Counted from the stretch's first letter, positions 51,042 to 62,292 are shown. The stretch is 64,000 nt of DNA from Hymenobacter taeanensis (GCF_013137895.1 NZ_CP053538.1:309501-373500), one strand, 5' to 3'. The notes: generated by a model not told the origin, from the letters alone. Translations and numbers: made by a program.

Positions 51042-52232
51042 CTATTCCTGCTTTGCGGTGTACGGCACGTAGTTTTCCCACTGCCACGGGGTGTCGGTGT
51101 CGCCGAGTAGGCGCTCCAGAAGTTGCCTGAAAATGCCGTCGGCGTTAGAGCTGTTGCTCATCAGCAATAGGCCCTTTTTTTGGTTAGCAAACACCACGCT
51201 GTGGTTTTCCCAACCGTCGTCGTGGCCTTCTTTGAAGTAGGCGTGACCATACTTTGGCGACTCAAATGTGCCCCAGCCCAACCCGTAGGCCAGCCGGATG
51301 GTACGGTTGCTGTCGGGGGCGGCCACGGTGGCCAGCGGCCCAAACTGAGCCTTGTAGGGAATGTGCACCTGCCCACGGGTCATTTCCTGTTTGGCGGCGG
51401 GCGTCAGGCCGCGGCCCTGCATCACGGCGGCCAGAAAGGCGGCGTAGTCGGCGGGCGTGGTTTCCAGGGAGCCGGCTGCGCCGGGCTTGGTGCGCTTGCG
51501 CTTTTCCAGGGGCTGGCCCTGCTCGTCGTAACCCAGGGCGTAATTGCCCTCAAAGGCTGGTTGCCACACGTAGCTGGTGCGCGACAGGCCTAGGGGCTGA
51601 AAAACTCGCTCGGTACTCAGCTCCGTCAGGCTTTTCCCGGTTATCTGCTCCACCACCAGTTGCAACAGCTGCAGGCCTTCGCCGGAGTACCAATAGTGGG
51701 CACCGGGCGCAAACTTGAAGCGCAGCTTTTTGTCGGGCTCAATCCAGCGCCAGTTGGGTAGGCCGGTGGTGTGCGTGAGGGCCATACGGGCCGTGAGCTG
51801 GCGCCACCGCTCGTCGCCGGCCAGCTCACGGTAGGCATCGTATTCGGGCAGAGGCTTAGGCATATACTCATGCAGAGGCCTATCGAGGTTGAGGCGCTTT
51901 TCCTGCACCAACTGCATCACGAGGTAGGCAAACACCGCCTTGCTCAGAGACGCGCCGTACATGGCGGTGCTGGGCTCCAAGGGGGCGCGGGTTTCGAGGT
52001 TGCGCAGCCCGTAGGTGTGCAGATACCGCACTTTGTTGTCTTCCAGCAGAGCCAGGGCCAGCCCCGGTATGCGGGCTGAGTCCATGAGCTGCTGCACTAG
52101 CCGGTCGATATTGGGGCTGCGCAGGCGGCGCCCATCCAGGGTCTGAAACGTAACGGCTTTTTGTGCCTGCGCTGGTGCCGGGTTCGCGCAGAGGGCAGCA
52201 ACCAACAGACACGCAGAGGTGAGTCGTTTCAT
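51042..52232 (-). CDS. Exported class C-type serine hydrolase (beta-lactamase/D-aminopeptidase fold)
   Basis: The ATG at 52232 gives a signal peptide (MKRLTSACLLVAALCANPAPAQAQ) and a 396-residue precursor. Motifs are S-x-x-K in GASLSKAVFA, Tyr in YWYSGEGLQLL, and HDDGW in place of the KTG box, the pattern of esterase or D-peptidase-like family members. The closing region (VVFANQKKGLLLMSNSSNADG) is standard. A cell-wall or ester substrate is likely. It is divergent from the VOC gene with overlapping 5' regions. Confidence 0.9.
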   Translation of the reverse strand: MKRLTSACLLVAALCANPAPAQAQKAVTFQTLDGRRLRSPNIDRLVQQLMDSARIPGLALALLEDNKVRYLHTYGLRNLETRAPLEPSTAMYGASLSKAVFAYLVMQLVQEKRLNLDRPLHEYMPKPLPEYDAYRELAGDERWRQLTARMALTHTTGLPNWRWIEPDKKLRFKFAPGAHYWYSGEGLQLLQLVVEQITGKSLTELSTERVFQPLGLSRTSYVWQPAFEGNYALGYDEQGQPLEKRKRTKPGAAGSLETTPADYAAFLAAVMQGRGLTPAAKQEMTRGQVHIPYKAQFGPLATVAAPDSNRTIRLAYGLGWGTFESPKYGHAYFKEGHDDGWENHSVVFANQKKGLLLMSNSSNADGIFRQLLERLLGDTDTPWQWENYVPYTAKQE

Positions 52233-52319
52233 GGGGGCAGCGGCTAGTGACAGGAGTAAGAAACGCATTTTCGCCGATATTGCCGGGCCACCTTCGGCCT
52301 CGCTCCTGCTGCGTTTCCT

Positions 52320-52709
52320 ATGCTTTCCCTGCTCCGCGTCCATCACATTGCCATCATCTGCTCCGATTACGCCGCGTCAAAACGGTTTTACACCGAGGTG
52401 CTGGGCCTGGAGGTGCAACAGGAAATCTACCGCGCCGCCCGCAACTCCTACAAGCTGGATCTGGCCCTCAATGGGCAGTACCTCATCGAGCTGTTTTCCT
52501 TCCCCGAAACCCCTGCGCGCCTCTCCCGCCCCGAGGCTACTGGCCTACGCCACTTAGCCTTCGCCGTCACTGACCTCGATGCCACCGTACGCGAATTGGA
52601 TAGGCACCAAGTGGCCTACGAGCTCATTCGGATAGACGAAGCTACCGGCCGGCGCTTCACCTTCATTCAGGACCCCGACGGCTTGCCGGTTGAGTTTTAC
52701 GAGCTCTAG
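52320..52709 (+). CDS. VOC family protein (YaeR/glyoxalase-like)
   Basis: The 129-residue protein has two beta-alpha-beta-beta-beta modules with metal-site residues in VHHIAIICSDY (His), YLIELFSFPE (Glu), GLRHLAFAV (His) and GLPVEFYEL (Glu). This fits the YaeR/SMU1112c-type dioxygenase or lyase-like group. The substrate is unknown. The stop TAG forms part of a CTAGGCC motif. Confidence 0.9.
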   Translation: MLSLLRVHHIAIICSDYAASKRFYTEVLGLEVQQEIYRAARNSYKLDLALNGQYLIELFSFPETPARLSRPEATGLRHLAFAVTDLDATVRELDRHQVAYELIRIDEATGRRFTFIQDPDGLPVEFYEL

Positions 52710-52721
52710 GCCACTTCCTTC

Positions 52722-53432
52722 CTACATAAAGCGGTACGCCAAGCCAGCCCGAAACACTTGGGTAAACAGGTCATTGGTTCCTCCCAAATAGCCTTTGCGG
52801 TAGTTGGTTACCCCGTGGGCATAGCCTACGGATAGGCCTACGCGCTGGTAGTAGGCCGTTACGTTCACCCGAGCCCGCACATCGGCCTTGGGCCGCACTC
52901 CTTGTTCTACGTCTGTGGTAACCCTGGAGCCGTTGTCGTAAATGGCTTGGCTATGCTCTCTTGACTTGCGCATCAGCCCTACCTCTGGTCCGGCCGTTAC
53001 ATCAAGCTCCACCCCTTTCACCCGGAAGCGGTGGCCGTAGTACGGGTGTATGTTCACGAAATGAGTGGCTAAGTTGGCACGTCCCTGCGCAGAATATTCG
53101 TCTATTTTATGAAGGTCTACATGGGTAATATTTACGCGGCTCCGGAGCACTTCATAGCCCGCCTGCACGCCCAACAGGCTGTTTTTACGCGTTATTCGTT
53201 GCACCTGGGCTCCTGCGCCGTAAGAAAGCCCCAGGCGCTTCCCATAGACATTGCCGGTCCGAGGCCCATATCCTGCCGCCACCCCCGAAAGATCAATACT
53301 GGTAGTAGCCACCGCCGAAACGCCCCGGTAGGCCAGTCCGCCCGAGGTTAAGTGAGCTGAGTACTCGGTTTTCTGCGCGTAAGCAGATTGTGCAACAAGA
53401 ATGAAGCTCGTAATCAGTAGAATATATTTCAC
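52722..53432 (-). CDS. Outer-membrane beta-barrel protein
   Basis: The GTG at 53432 gives a clean signal peptide (VKYILLITSFILVAQSAYAQ, first residue Met in vivo); longer frames start with unrelated polar sequence. The mature part of about 215 residues is made of barrel strands (RLGLSYGAGAQVQRI, LGVQAGYEVLRSRV, NIHPYYGHRFRVKGVELDV, FRAGLAYRFM) and ends in the terminal aromatic motif. There is no known family name. It is convergent with and 12 bases from the VOC gene. Confidence 0.8.
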   Translation of the reverse strand: MKYILLITSFILVAQSAYAQKTEYSAHLTSGGLAYRGVSAVATTSIDLSGVAAGYGPRTGNVYGKRLGLSYGAGAQVQRITRKNSLLGVQAGYEVLRSRVNITHVDLHKIDEYSAQGRANLATHFVNIHPYYGHRFRVKGVELDVTAGPEVGLMRKSREHSQAIYDNGSRVTTDVEQGVRPKADVRARVNVTAYYQRVGLSVGYAHGVTNYRKGYLGGTNDLFTQVFRAGLAYRFM

Positions 53433-53732
53433 AGAAGGAATAGAAAAGGCAGTCAGAGATGTGCGTGAGGCATAACAAAGGCACCAGCCCTTTTGCCTGC
53501 AAGAGGAGTGGCATAACCGAGAATGGTTGCAGCTCATAACCCCGGCCGCGTATTTCTAATGATTTTATTTCGGGCATTATACCCTATTCCTTATCAAGTC
53601 GCTAACCAAGTAGGTTGTACAAAAACAGTGCCTCGGCCATCAGCCCAATGCGCTGCCAAACCTGCGAGTCACGGTCGGCTTCGCTACAGGTGCCGCTTGC
53701 ACCTCAGCAATTTGTACACTCTAAGCAACTTA
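53433..53732. other. Gene-free region
   Basis: I see no coding sequence, promoter match or repeat that I can support here. It holds the upstream region of the beta-barrel gene. Confidence 0.35.
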
Positions 53733-54389
53733 CTAGTGAGCCTTGGCCGCTATGCTTGGCTTCCAATACGTAGTGGGGCCTTCCTGGCCCTTGGGGTACT
53801 CCGTTCGCTTTAAGTAGAGCGTGGTGCTGTTCACCCAAAACAGCTCAGCCGGCTCCCAATTCTCGGGGCGCACTTCCCATACTGGGCGCAGCACACCCTG
53901 TTGCACCTGCAAGAGCTGCACGGCGTTGGGCTGACCGCCGCTGTACTCCAGCCCGGGGCATATGGTAGCAATACTCTGCTGGTCGGGCGCGTACAAGGGC
54001 GCACCGTACAGGGTCAGGCGCCGGCCTTCGGGGCTAATCAGCCACCATTCGGCTGTTTCGTAGAAGGCCACCTCCACCACATGCCGCTGGTAGTTAGGCA
54101 GGAAGCCGTGGTACGTGTAGGTCTCGGTTTCCTCTTCTGAATGGCCGTTAGCTACGGCTTTTTCATCGATGATAATGTTACGGAAAGTTTGGGGCCCCAC
54201 GGCGGTAGGAATAACCAATTGTCCGTTGAGAGCCTTTACCGGGAAGGTAGCTGGTGCCACGGTGGGCCGCGCTGCCCGATGGGCCTGCTGGTACGTGGCG
54301 GCCGCAATTCGCTGGAAAGCTACCGCCGCCGTTGGAGGTGGTGGGGCAGGCAACAACAGGCTAAAAAGCAACATCAGAAATACTGGCAT
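53733..54389 (-). CDS. Exported protein of unknown function
   Basis: The 218-residue protein has a short hydrophobic signal (MPVFLMLLFSLLLPAPPPP) and a soluble mature part with ALNGQLVIPTAVGPQTFRNIIID, YHGFLPNYQRHVVEVAFYE and WWLISPEGRRLTLYGAP. These patterns suggest a beta-propeller-like or lipoprotein-type periplasmic domain, but no family is recognised. A TATTTTG box on the minus strand (54396-54402) ends six bases before the ATG, giving leaderless geometry. Confidence 0.72.
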   Translation of the reverse strand: MPVFLMLLFSLLLPAPPPPTAAVAFQRIAAATYQQAHRAARPTVAPATFPVKALNGQLVIPTAVGPQTFRNIIIDEKAVANGHSEEETETYTYHGFLPNYQRHVVEVAFYETAEWWLISPEGRRLTLYGAPLYAPDQQSIATICPGLEYSGGQPNAVQLLQVQQGVLRPVWEVRPENWEPAELFWVNSTTLYLKRTEYPKGQEGPTTYWKPSIAAKAH

Positions 54390-54502
54390 GCCTCAAAATA
54401 TTGGTAAAATCTGCTCAATAGGTAGTGGCCTTTACATTCTTTATGGGTTTGAAATCGTAGAACGCGCCATTGTGCGCTTGCGCCCTATTGGCCGTTCCAT
54501 TC

Positions 54503-54509
54503 TACCTTG
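54503..54509 (+). promoter_or_regulatory. -7 element of the serB-serA fusion gene, near-leaderless
   Basis: TACCTTG ends eight bases before the ATG at 54518. A TTG at 54478-54480 lies 22 bases upstream, within the -33 spacing range. Confidence 0.55.
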
Positions 54510-54517
54510 CCCCCGTT

Positions 54518-56419
54518 ATGCCAGAACCTGCTCAACCGCTCCCCTATCTCATTATTGATTTCGACAGCACCTTCACCCAGGTAGAAGGGCTTGATGAACT
54601 CGCCGACATTGCCCTGCAGGGCCAGCCCAACCGGGAGGAAGTGGTGGGCGCCATCCGGGCCCTCACCGACCGCGGCATGAGCGGCGAGCTGAACTTCTCC
54701 GAGTCGTTGAAGCAGCGCCTGGAGCTGCTGCCCGCCCGGCGCGAACATATTGCGTTGCTAGTGGAGCGGCTGAAAGGCAAAGTTTCGGAGAGCATTATCC
54801 GCAACCGCAGCTTCTTCGAGCGCTTTCCGGGGCGGGTGTACATCGTCAGCAGCGGGTTTCGGGAGTTTATTGAGCCGGTGGTGGCTGAGTTTGGCATCGA
54901 TGCCGACCATGTGCTGGCCAACACCTTCACCTTTGATGCCGACGGCCGTATCACCGGCTTCGACACCAACAACGTGCTCAGCCGCGACGGCGGCAAAATT
55001 CTGCAGCTCCGCGAGCTTGAGTTGGAGGGCGACGTGTACGCCCTCGGCGACGGCTACACCGACTACCAGATTCGGGAGGCTGGCCTGGCCAACCGCTTCT
55101 ACGCCTTCACCGAGAACGTGCACCGCGAGGCCGTAGTAGCCCGTGCCGATGAAGTACTACCCTCTTTCGACGAATTTCTCTACCAGAATAAGCTTCCGAT
55201 GACGCTCTCTTATCCGAAAAACCGCATTAAAGTTCTGCTCCTCGAAAACCCTGATCCGCGCGCCGCGGAGATGTTCCGCCAGGAAGGTTACCAGGTAGAT
55301 TCCGTACCCGGTGGCCTAGACGAAGACGAGCTGGTGCAGCAGATTGAAGGCGTGAGCATTTTGGGCATCCGGAGCAAAACGCAAGTAACGGCGCGGGTGC
55401 TGGAAGCCGCCAACCGCCTCATTGCTGTGGGCGCCTTCTGCATCGGCACCAACCAGATTGACCTGACCGGATGCATGAAGAAGGGCGTGGCCGTGTTCAA
55501 CGCCCCCTTCTCCAACACCCGTTCGGTAGTAGAGCTAGCCCTAGGTGAAATTATCATGCTGGCCCGCCGCATCCCCGAGAAGAGCCCCAAAATGCACGAG
55601 GGCGAGTGGGATAAGTCGGCGAAAGGCGCCTTTGAAATTAGGGGCAAGAAGCTCGGCATTGTGGGCTACGGCAACATTGGCTCCCAGCTCTCCGTGGTGG
55701 CAGAGGCCGTTGGTATGCAAGTGATGTACTACGATGTGGCCGAAAAGCTCCAGCTCGGCAACGCCGTGAAGTGCCGCACCCTGGAGGAGCTGCTCCGCCA
55801 GTCCGATATCGTGACCCTGCACGTGGATGGCCGCCCCGCCAATACCAACCTCATTGGGGCCGCGGAGCTGGCCATGATGAAGCCCGGCGCCCTCCTGCTT
55901 AACAACAGCCGCGGCCACGTGGTAGACGTGCCGGCCCTGGCGGCCGTGCTCCGCTCCGGCCACCTCGGCGGTGCCGCCGTCGATGTGTTCCCCCACGAGC
56001 CCAAAACCAACCACGAAAGCTTTGAGAGTGAGCTGCGCGGCCTGCCCAACGTACTGCTCACGCCCCACATTGGCGGCAGCACCGCCGAGGCCCAGCGCAA
56101 CATTGCCGAGTTTGTGCCCGAGCGTATTATGCAGTACGTGAACACCGGCAACACCCAGCAGAGCGTCAACTTCCCCAACATTCAGCTGCCTGAGCAGCAG
56201 GCCCACCGCCTCATTCACATTCACCACAATGTGCCCGGCGTGCTGGCCCGCATCAACAACGTGCTGGCCCAGCACCACGTCAACATCCTAGGCCAGTACC
56301 TCAAAACCAACGAGCACATCGGCTACGTGATTACCGACATCGACAAGCAGTACGAGCAGGAGGTTATTGGTGAGTTGCGCAAAGTGGAGCACACCATCAA
56401 GTTCCGGGTGCTGTACTAG
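54518..56419 (+). CDS. serA: Fused phosphoserine phosphatase (SerB-like HAD) and D-3-phosphoglycerate dehydrogenase
   Basis: The ATG at 54518 gives 633 residues. Residues 1 to about 220 are a SerB-type HAD phosphatase with motif I DFDSTFT, motif II SSG, the Lys in DGGKILQ and motif IV GDGYTDYQ. Residues about 235-560 are D-3-phosphoglycerate dehydrogenase (GAFCIGTNQIDL, Rossmann GIVGYGNIGSQLS, NNSRGHVVDVPAL, LTPHIGGSTAEAQ). An ACT domain follows (HHNVPGVLARINNVLAQHHVNILGQYL). It joins steps 1 and 3 of serine synthesis; serC (step 2) is not in the window. The ACT domain suggests serine feedback control. Confidence 0.93.
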   Translation: MPEPAQPLPYLIIDFDSTFTQVEGLDELADIALQGQPNREEVVGAIRALTDRGMSGELNFSESLKQRLELLPARREHIALLVERLKGKVSESIIRNRSFFERFPGRVYIVSSGFREFIEPVVAEFGIDADHVLANTFTFDADGRITGFDTNNVLSRDGGKILQLRELELEGDVYALGDGYTDYQIREAGLANRFYAFTENVHREAVVARADEVLPSFDEFLYQNKLPMTLSYPKNRIKVLLLENPDPRAAEMFRQEGYQVDSVPGGLDEDELVQQIEGVSILGIRSKTQVTARVLEAANRLIAVGAFCIGTNQIDLTGCMKKGVAVFNAPFSNTRSVVELALGEIIMLARRIPEKSPKMHEGEWDKSAKGAFEIRGKKLGIVGYGNIGSQLSVVAEAVGMQVMYYDVAEKLQLGNAVKCRTLEELLRQSDIVTLHVDGRPANTNLIGAAELAMMKPGALLLNNSRGHVVDVPALAAVLRSGHLGGAAVDVFPHEPKTNHESFESELRGLPNVLLTPHIGGSTAEAQRNIAEFVPERIMQYVNTGNTQQSVNFPNIQLPEQQAHRLIHIHHNVPGVLARINNVLAQHHVNILGQYLKTNEHIGYVITDIDKQYEQEVIGELRKVEHTIKFRVLY

Positions 56420-56460
56420 CCGCAATACCATCCGTAATGCCCTGGGCCTCCCCGAAACTG

Positions 56461-57816
56461 CTACATCCGCTCCCGTACCTGCGTCAGTACTCGCTCCATT
56501 TCCTTCCGGATGGTGCTGGTCTCGGCTATGTGGTTGTTGTTCATGAAGCTGAAGGCCAGCAGCCGGCCTGATTTTGTGCGCAGGTACCCCACCAGGTTGT
56601 GGTTGTTGGTAAGCGTACCGGTTTTGCCCCAGAGCCAGGGGCCTTGCGGGTCGCGGTATACGCGGCGCAAGGTGCCCTGCCGGCCACCGGCGGCTAGCCA
56701 GTCGAAGAGGCGAGGCTCGGGCACCTCCTGGTGTAGCTTCAGCAGCAAGGCTACCAAGGTGCGCGGCGTCACGAGGTTCAAGCGTGAGAGCCCCGAGCCA
56801 TCTACCCACTGGGGCTTATCGGGGAGGGTACGCAAGTAGTTCGCCTGCATGGCCCTGATAACCCGCTGTGAGCTAAGAGAATCATTACTCAGGCTGGAGG
56901 CGCACATAAGCAGCAGCTGCTCCGCTAGGAAATTATCACTCACGCGCAGCATGCGGCGGTACAATGAGTCTACTGCCAAGCCCCGCAGGGTACGCACGGA
57001 GTCTTGGGGGCGAAGGCGCAGTGCGGCCGGCAGAATGGGGCGCCGCAAGGTGTCTTGCAGAAGTTGGAGCAGCAACGACGTGCTCGTGCGGAAGGGAGTC
57101 TCATCAACCCAGTTTTTGGAGCTGGGGAAAACGCAAAAGCGGTTTTCAAGCGTTTCGCGCCGCACATGATCATCGGCCATATTTGGGTACCCGATGGGTG
57201 CCACCGCCATTAACGGCCGAAAAAAGCGGGGATACACGCGGGGCAGCGGCTGCCCGGCTTTGGCGTAGAAGCGCACCGTGTGCCCGTACACCGGGAATGC
57301 CCCCCGCTCAGGCTGGAAATAGTAATTGTAGTCGTCCCAGGTCCAGCCGGGCCCGTATGCCGGGGCGCAGGGCACCGCAGCGTAAAACAGCTTTTCGGGG
57401 CGGTTTTGCAGAAAGGTTAGCGCCCGGCTTGAGGGCACATCACCATGCAGGAGGGTTGGGTCGCCGGTGCCCCAAAACAGCAGAGAGTCTTGGCGCAATA
57501 CGTAGTGCAGGCTGGGCAATGAGTCGGGCAGCATGTGCAGGCCCGCGTACAGGCTAAACAGCTTCATGGTGCTGGCCGGCGTAAAGTACCGGTCAGAGTT
57601 CATCTCATACACCACCTCTCCCGTAGCCACATCAGTCAGGCACACGCCCACGTTGTGCTGGCGCAACACCGCCGATTCCCGGATCTGCTGATCTAGCCAG
57701 ACTGGCCTAGCGGTGCTTGCGGCGGCTACAGCTACTTTTTTCTGGGCAAAAGCCGGTGCCGCCAGCAAGCTTAATAGGCCTAGCATAGCGCTTAACAGAA
57801 CACGAAAAACCAACAT
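56461..57816 (-). CDS. dacB: D-alanyl-D-alanine carboxypeptidase/endopeptidase, PBP4 type (peptidase S13)
   Basis: The ATG at 57816 gives a signal peptide (ending AAPAFAQ) and a 451-residue precursor. S13 motifs are STMK in FTPASTMKLFS, SDN in RVSDNFLAEQL, DGSGLSRLNLVTP, and KTG in LWGKTGTLTN. It trims or cleaves D-Ala cross-links in peptidoglycan in the periplasm. It is one of several penicilloyl-serine proteins in this window. It ends 41 bases from the convergent serB-serA gene. Confidence 0.93.
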   Translation of the reverse strand: MLVFRVLLSAMLGLLSLLAAPAFAQKKVAVAAASTARPVWLDQQIRESAVLRQHNVGVCLTDVATGEVVYEMNSDRYFTPASTMKLFSLYAGLHMLPDSLPSLHYVLRQDSLLFWGTGDPTLLHGDVPSSRALTFLQNRPEKLFYAAVPCAPAYGPGWTWDDYNYYFQPERGAFPVYGHTVRFYAKAGQPLPRVYPRFFRPLMAVAPIGYPNMADDHVRRETLENRFCVFPSSKNWVDETPFRTSTSLLLQLLQDTLRRPILPAALRLRPQDSVRTLRGLAVDSLYRRMLRVSDNFLAEQLLLMCASSLSNDSLSSQRVIRAMQANYLRTLPDKPQWVDGSGLSRLNLVTPRTLVALLLKLHQEVPEPRLFDWLAAGGRQGTLRRVYRDPQGPWLWGKTGTLTNNHNLVGYLRTKSGRLLAFSFMNNNHIAETSTIRKEMERVLTQVRERM

Positions 57817-58034
57817 GGAGGGGAAGAAAACAGGCAAAAACTCTCGCAACTTGGGCAAAAGTGCGGCGCTTTTCAACTCTTCTTTTCTGCTGCTAGGCCA
57901 CCTCTGGGCACAGGCTGCCCCAGTTAGTAGTGCTTGCATGCCCGTGTAAAGGCCGGTTCATGATTCTGGGCAATGGCAACTTCCTGCCCTCCAGCCAGTA
58001 TGCTTTCCCGTATCATCATCTGACTTTACGCTCT

Positions 58035-59471
58035 ATGTCAATTACCAATGAATTACTCAGCACCGTGCTGCGGGAAGCCAGCCGGGAGGTTTCCCGTAAA
58101 GAATTCTTAACCCTAGCCGGCCGGGGCCTGGCCGTGGGCGTGGCGGCCGGTACTTTGGCCAGCTGCCAGTCAGAAGGGCCCGCCAATGCCCAAGCTGCTA
58201 CTACGCCCACCACGGGTACCCCAGCTTCTGAAGTAAGCGCTACCACCTATACCTCCCCGGCTGGTCAGAAAGTACCATCCTCTGAGGCGGTGTCGCCGCC
58301 CGCTAAGGTGCCTACCGCATTAGATAAGCCCATTGAGCTGGAGCAGTGGAAGTCCGACGTGGACCCGCAGTCGGGCCCCGTCCCTACCCCCCTGCCGCCC
58401 GATAAGCGCGTAGGGTACGCCTTAGTAGGCCTAGGCCACCTCACCCTGGAAGAAATTCTGCCGGCTTTTGGGGAATGCAAGAAATCGAAGCCCGTGGCCT
58501 TGGTTAGCGCCTCGCCCGAGAAGCTGAAGAAAGTGGCCCAGCAGTACGGCATTAAGCCCGAGAGCTGCTACAGCTACGAGAACTACGACAAGCTCAAGGA
58601 CAACCCCGAGGTGCAGGTTATCTACATTGTGCTGCCCAACTCCATGCACGCTGAGTACACCATCAGGGGTGCACAGGCGGGCAAGCACATTCTCTGTGAG
58701 AAGCCCATGGCCACCTCGGTCCGGGAGTGTGAACTGATGATTGACGCCTGCAAAAAGGCCAACGTGAAGCTGATGGTGGCCTACCGCATCCAGTATGAGC
58801 CTTACAACCGGCAGGTGAAGGAAATGGTGCGGGGCAACAAGTTTGGCAAGCCTAAGTACATTGAGGCCCAAAACAGCCAGAGCTCTGCCAACCCCGACCA
58901 CTGGCGCCACAAGAAAGATCTGGCTGGTGGCGGCTCTCTGCCCGATATCGGCCTGTATTGCCTAAATACCAGCCGCTTTGTGCTAGGCACCGAGCCGACG
59001 GAAGTATTTGCCTACACTTACAGTACGCCCGGCAATCCGCTGTTCAAAGAGATTGAAGAAGTCGTTTCATGGCAAATGCGCTTCCCCGAAGGCGTTTTCG
59101 TCAACTGCGTATCGCACTACAACACCCACGACTCCCGCTTCTACCGCGTGAACACGGAGCGTGGCTGGATTCACGTAGACAATGCCTACGCCTACACCGG
59201 TCAGCAGCTCCAGACCTCCCACGCCGAGGGCCCCGCCAAGATGAAAAACCAGATGGTGCTGAGCGAGAAAAACCAGTTTGCCGCCGAAATGGACCATTTC
59301 TCGGAGTGCGTGCTGGAAAACAAAGCGCCTCACACCCCCGGTGAGGAAGGCCTGCAGGACCACCGCATCATGGAGGCCATTTATCAGTCGGCCCGCGAAG
59401 GCCGCCCCGTGAAGCTACCGGAGGTAAAAGGCACCGACGTCTTCCGCGGCCCTGAGCCCAAGCCAGTTTAA
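58035..59471 (+). CDS. Gfo/Idh/MocA family oxidoreductase, exported lipoprotein-like
   Basis: The ATG at 58035 gives 478 residues. The N-terminus has a twin-arginine-like signal with Lys in the second position (SRKEFLTLAGRGLAVGVAAG) followed by a Cys in LASC, then a Pro/Thr/Ala-rich linker to about residue 115. The NAD-binding domain follows (GYALVGLGHLTLEEILPAF, NSMHAEYTIRGAQAGKHILCEKPMA with the catalytic-type Lys, KLMVAYRIQYEPYNR), then the C-terminal sugar-binding fold. It resembles periplasmic glucose-fructose oxidoreductase types. The substrate is probably a sugar. Confidence 0.9.
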   Translation: MSITNELLSTVLREASREVSRKEFLTLAGRGLAVGVAAGTLASCQSEGPANAQAATTPTTGTPASEVSATTYTSPAGQKVPSSEAVSPPAKVPTALDKPIELEQWKSDVDPQSGPVPTPLPPDKRVGYALVGLGHLTLEEILPAFGECKKSKPVALVSASPEKLKKVAQQYGIKPESCYSYENYDKLKDNPEVQVIYIVLPNSMHAEYTIRGAQAGKHILCEKPMATSVRECELMIDACKKANVKLMVAYRIQYEPYNRQVKEMVRGNKFGKPKYIEAQNSQSSANPDHWRHKKDLAGGGSLPDIGLYCLNTSRFVLGTEPTEVFAYTYSTPGNPLFKEIEEVVSWQMRFPEGVFVNCVSHYNTHDSRFYRVNTERGWIHVDNAYAYTGQQLQTSHAEGPAKMKNQMVLSEKNQFAAEMDHFSECVLENKAPHTPGEEGLQDHRIMEAIYQSAREGRPVKLPEVKGTDVFRGPEPKPV

Positions 59472-59473
59472 CT

Positions 59474-59523
59474 ACTACAGCCTGGGGGCTCTCCTGAATT
59501 CAGGAGAGCCCCCAGGCTGTAGT
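59474..59523. terminator. Perfect 50-base palindrome, probable bidirectional terminator
   Basis: Arms 59474-59498 and 59499-59523 are perfectly complementary with no spacer. It begins 2 bases after the oxidoreductase stop and ends 16 bases before the convergent membrane-protein stop. Confidence 0.85.
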
Positions 59524-59539
59524 ATGTCTGCGCAAGCCC

Positions 59540-60364
59540 TTAATCGAAGCTTTTGACTAATTGCTTATAAGCTTTTGTAAGGTAATGTTCCCCATCAGGC
59601 CACAGGGTTTGCCCTTTCGTAATCCAAGCAATGCCAAATGCTTCAATCCCTATTGATTCGAAAATAAAGACTACAGGCACAGTAGGTGTATCTGAAATGA
59701 CTCCTCTTTTTATGGCAAGAAAGTAAATCCCCAGAATCACAATACAGCCAACAATTATCCACCCACATACTCTGTATACTATATTTCTCTTCACTTTCAT
59801 TGTAGTTGTCACGACAGAATTTTTCAGGTAACTTTTTGTCTTGGGGAAATAAACGAGAGACATAACCGCCAGGCAGGCGAAAAACGTAGCAGCAAATATA
59901 AAATGTCGGTTTTCGCCTAACAGGGCAGCTATAGCATCCGGGGTGGTACTTCCGCCCGGGAATTTCGTTGCGCTATGTATACTGTAAGCAGTTGAAAACT
60001 CATCTGGGGCTGGAGGGGTAGTAGGACTGAATGCAACCCCAATTGCACAAATTCCTGCCAGCGTAGTTAAAGTTTTTTCTTTCCAATTGTATCCGTTATA
60101 CGCAAATAAGAATACCCCCAATACAGTTAACATAACTACTAGAAAGTCACCGCTACTGCTGTAATAATAATCACTTATTGAGGGTTTAATAATTATGCCA
60201 TCATTATATACAGTCATGAATATCAGTATAACTGGCAGGAAAATCCCGCTAAAGCCAATTAAATTTCTGAGAGTTAAATAAGAAAATACTAGCTCGTTAG
60301 TATCCTCTTTAAATTCAGGTTCTGTTAGTGGAAATAGTGAGTCATGTACACTGCTTGGCTTCAT
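59540..60364 (-). CDS. AT-rich polytopic membrane protein of unknown function
   Basis: The 274-residue protein has about seven hydrophobic segments, for example LIGFSGIFLPVILIFMTVY, FLVVMLTVLGVFLFAYNGY, TTLAGICAIGVAFSP and CGWIIVGCIVILGIYFLAI. Conserved-looking loops are SISDYYYSSSGDF and YNGYNWKEK. Gene and upstream region are markedly AT-richer than their neighbours, suggesting recent acquisition. I know of similar proteins only as hypothetical; no transport motif is evident. Confidence 0.78.
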   Translation of the reverse strand: MKPSSVHDSLFPLTEPEFKEDTNELVFSYLTLRNLIGFSGIFLPVILIFMTVYNDGIIIKPSISDYYYSSSGDFLVVMLTVLGVFLFAYNGYNWKEKTLTTLAGICAIGVAFSPTTPPAPDEFSTAYSIHSATKFPGGSTTPDAIAALLGENRHFIFAATFFACLAVMSLVYFPKTKSYLKNSVVTTTMKVKRNIVYRVCGWIIVGCIVILGIYFLAIKRGVISDTPTVPVVFIFESIGIEAFGIAWITKGQTLWPDGEHYLTKAYKQLVKSFD

Positions 60365-62292
<1,928 letters not shown>

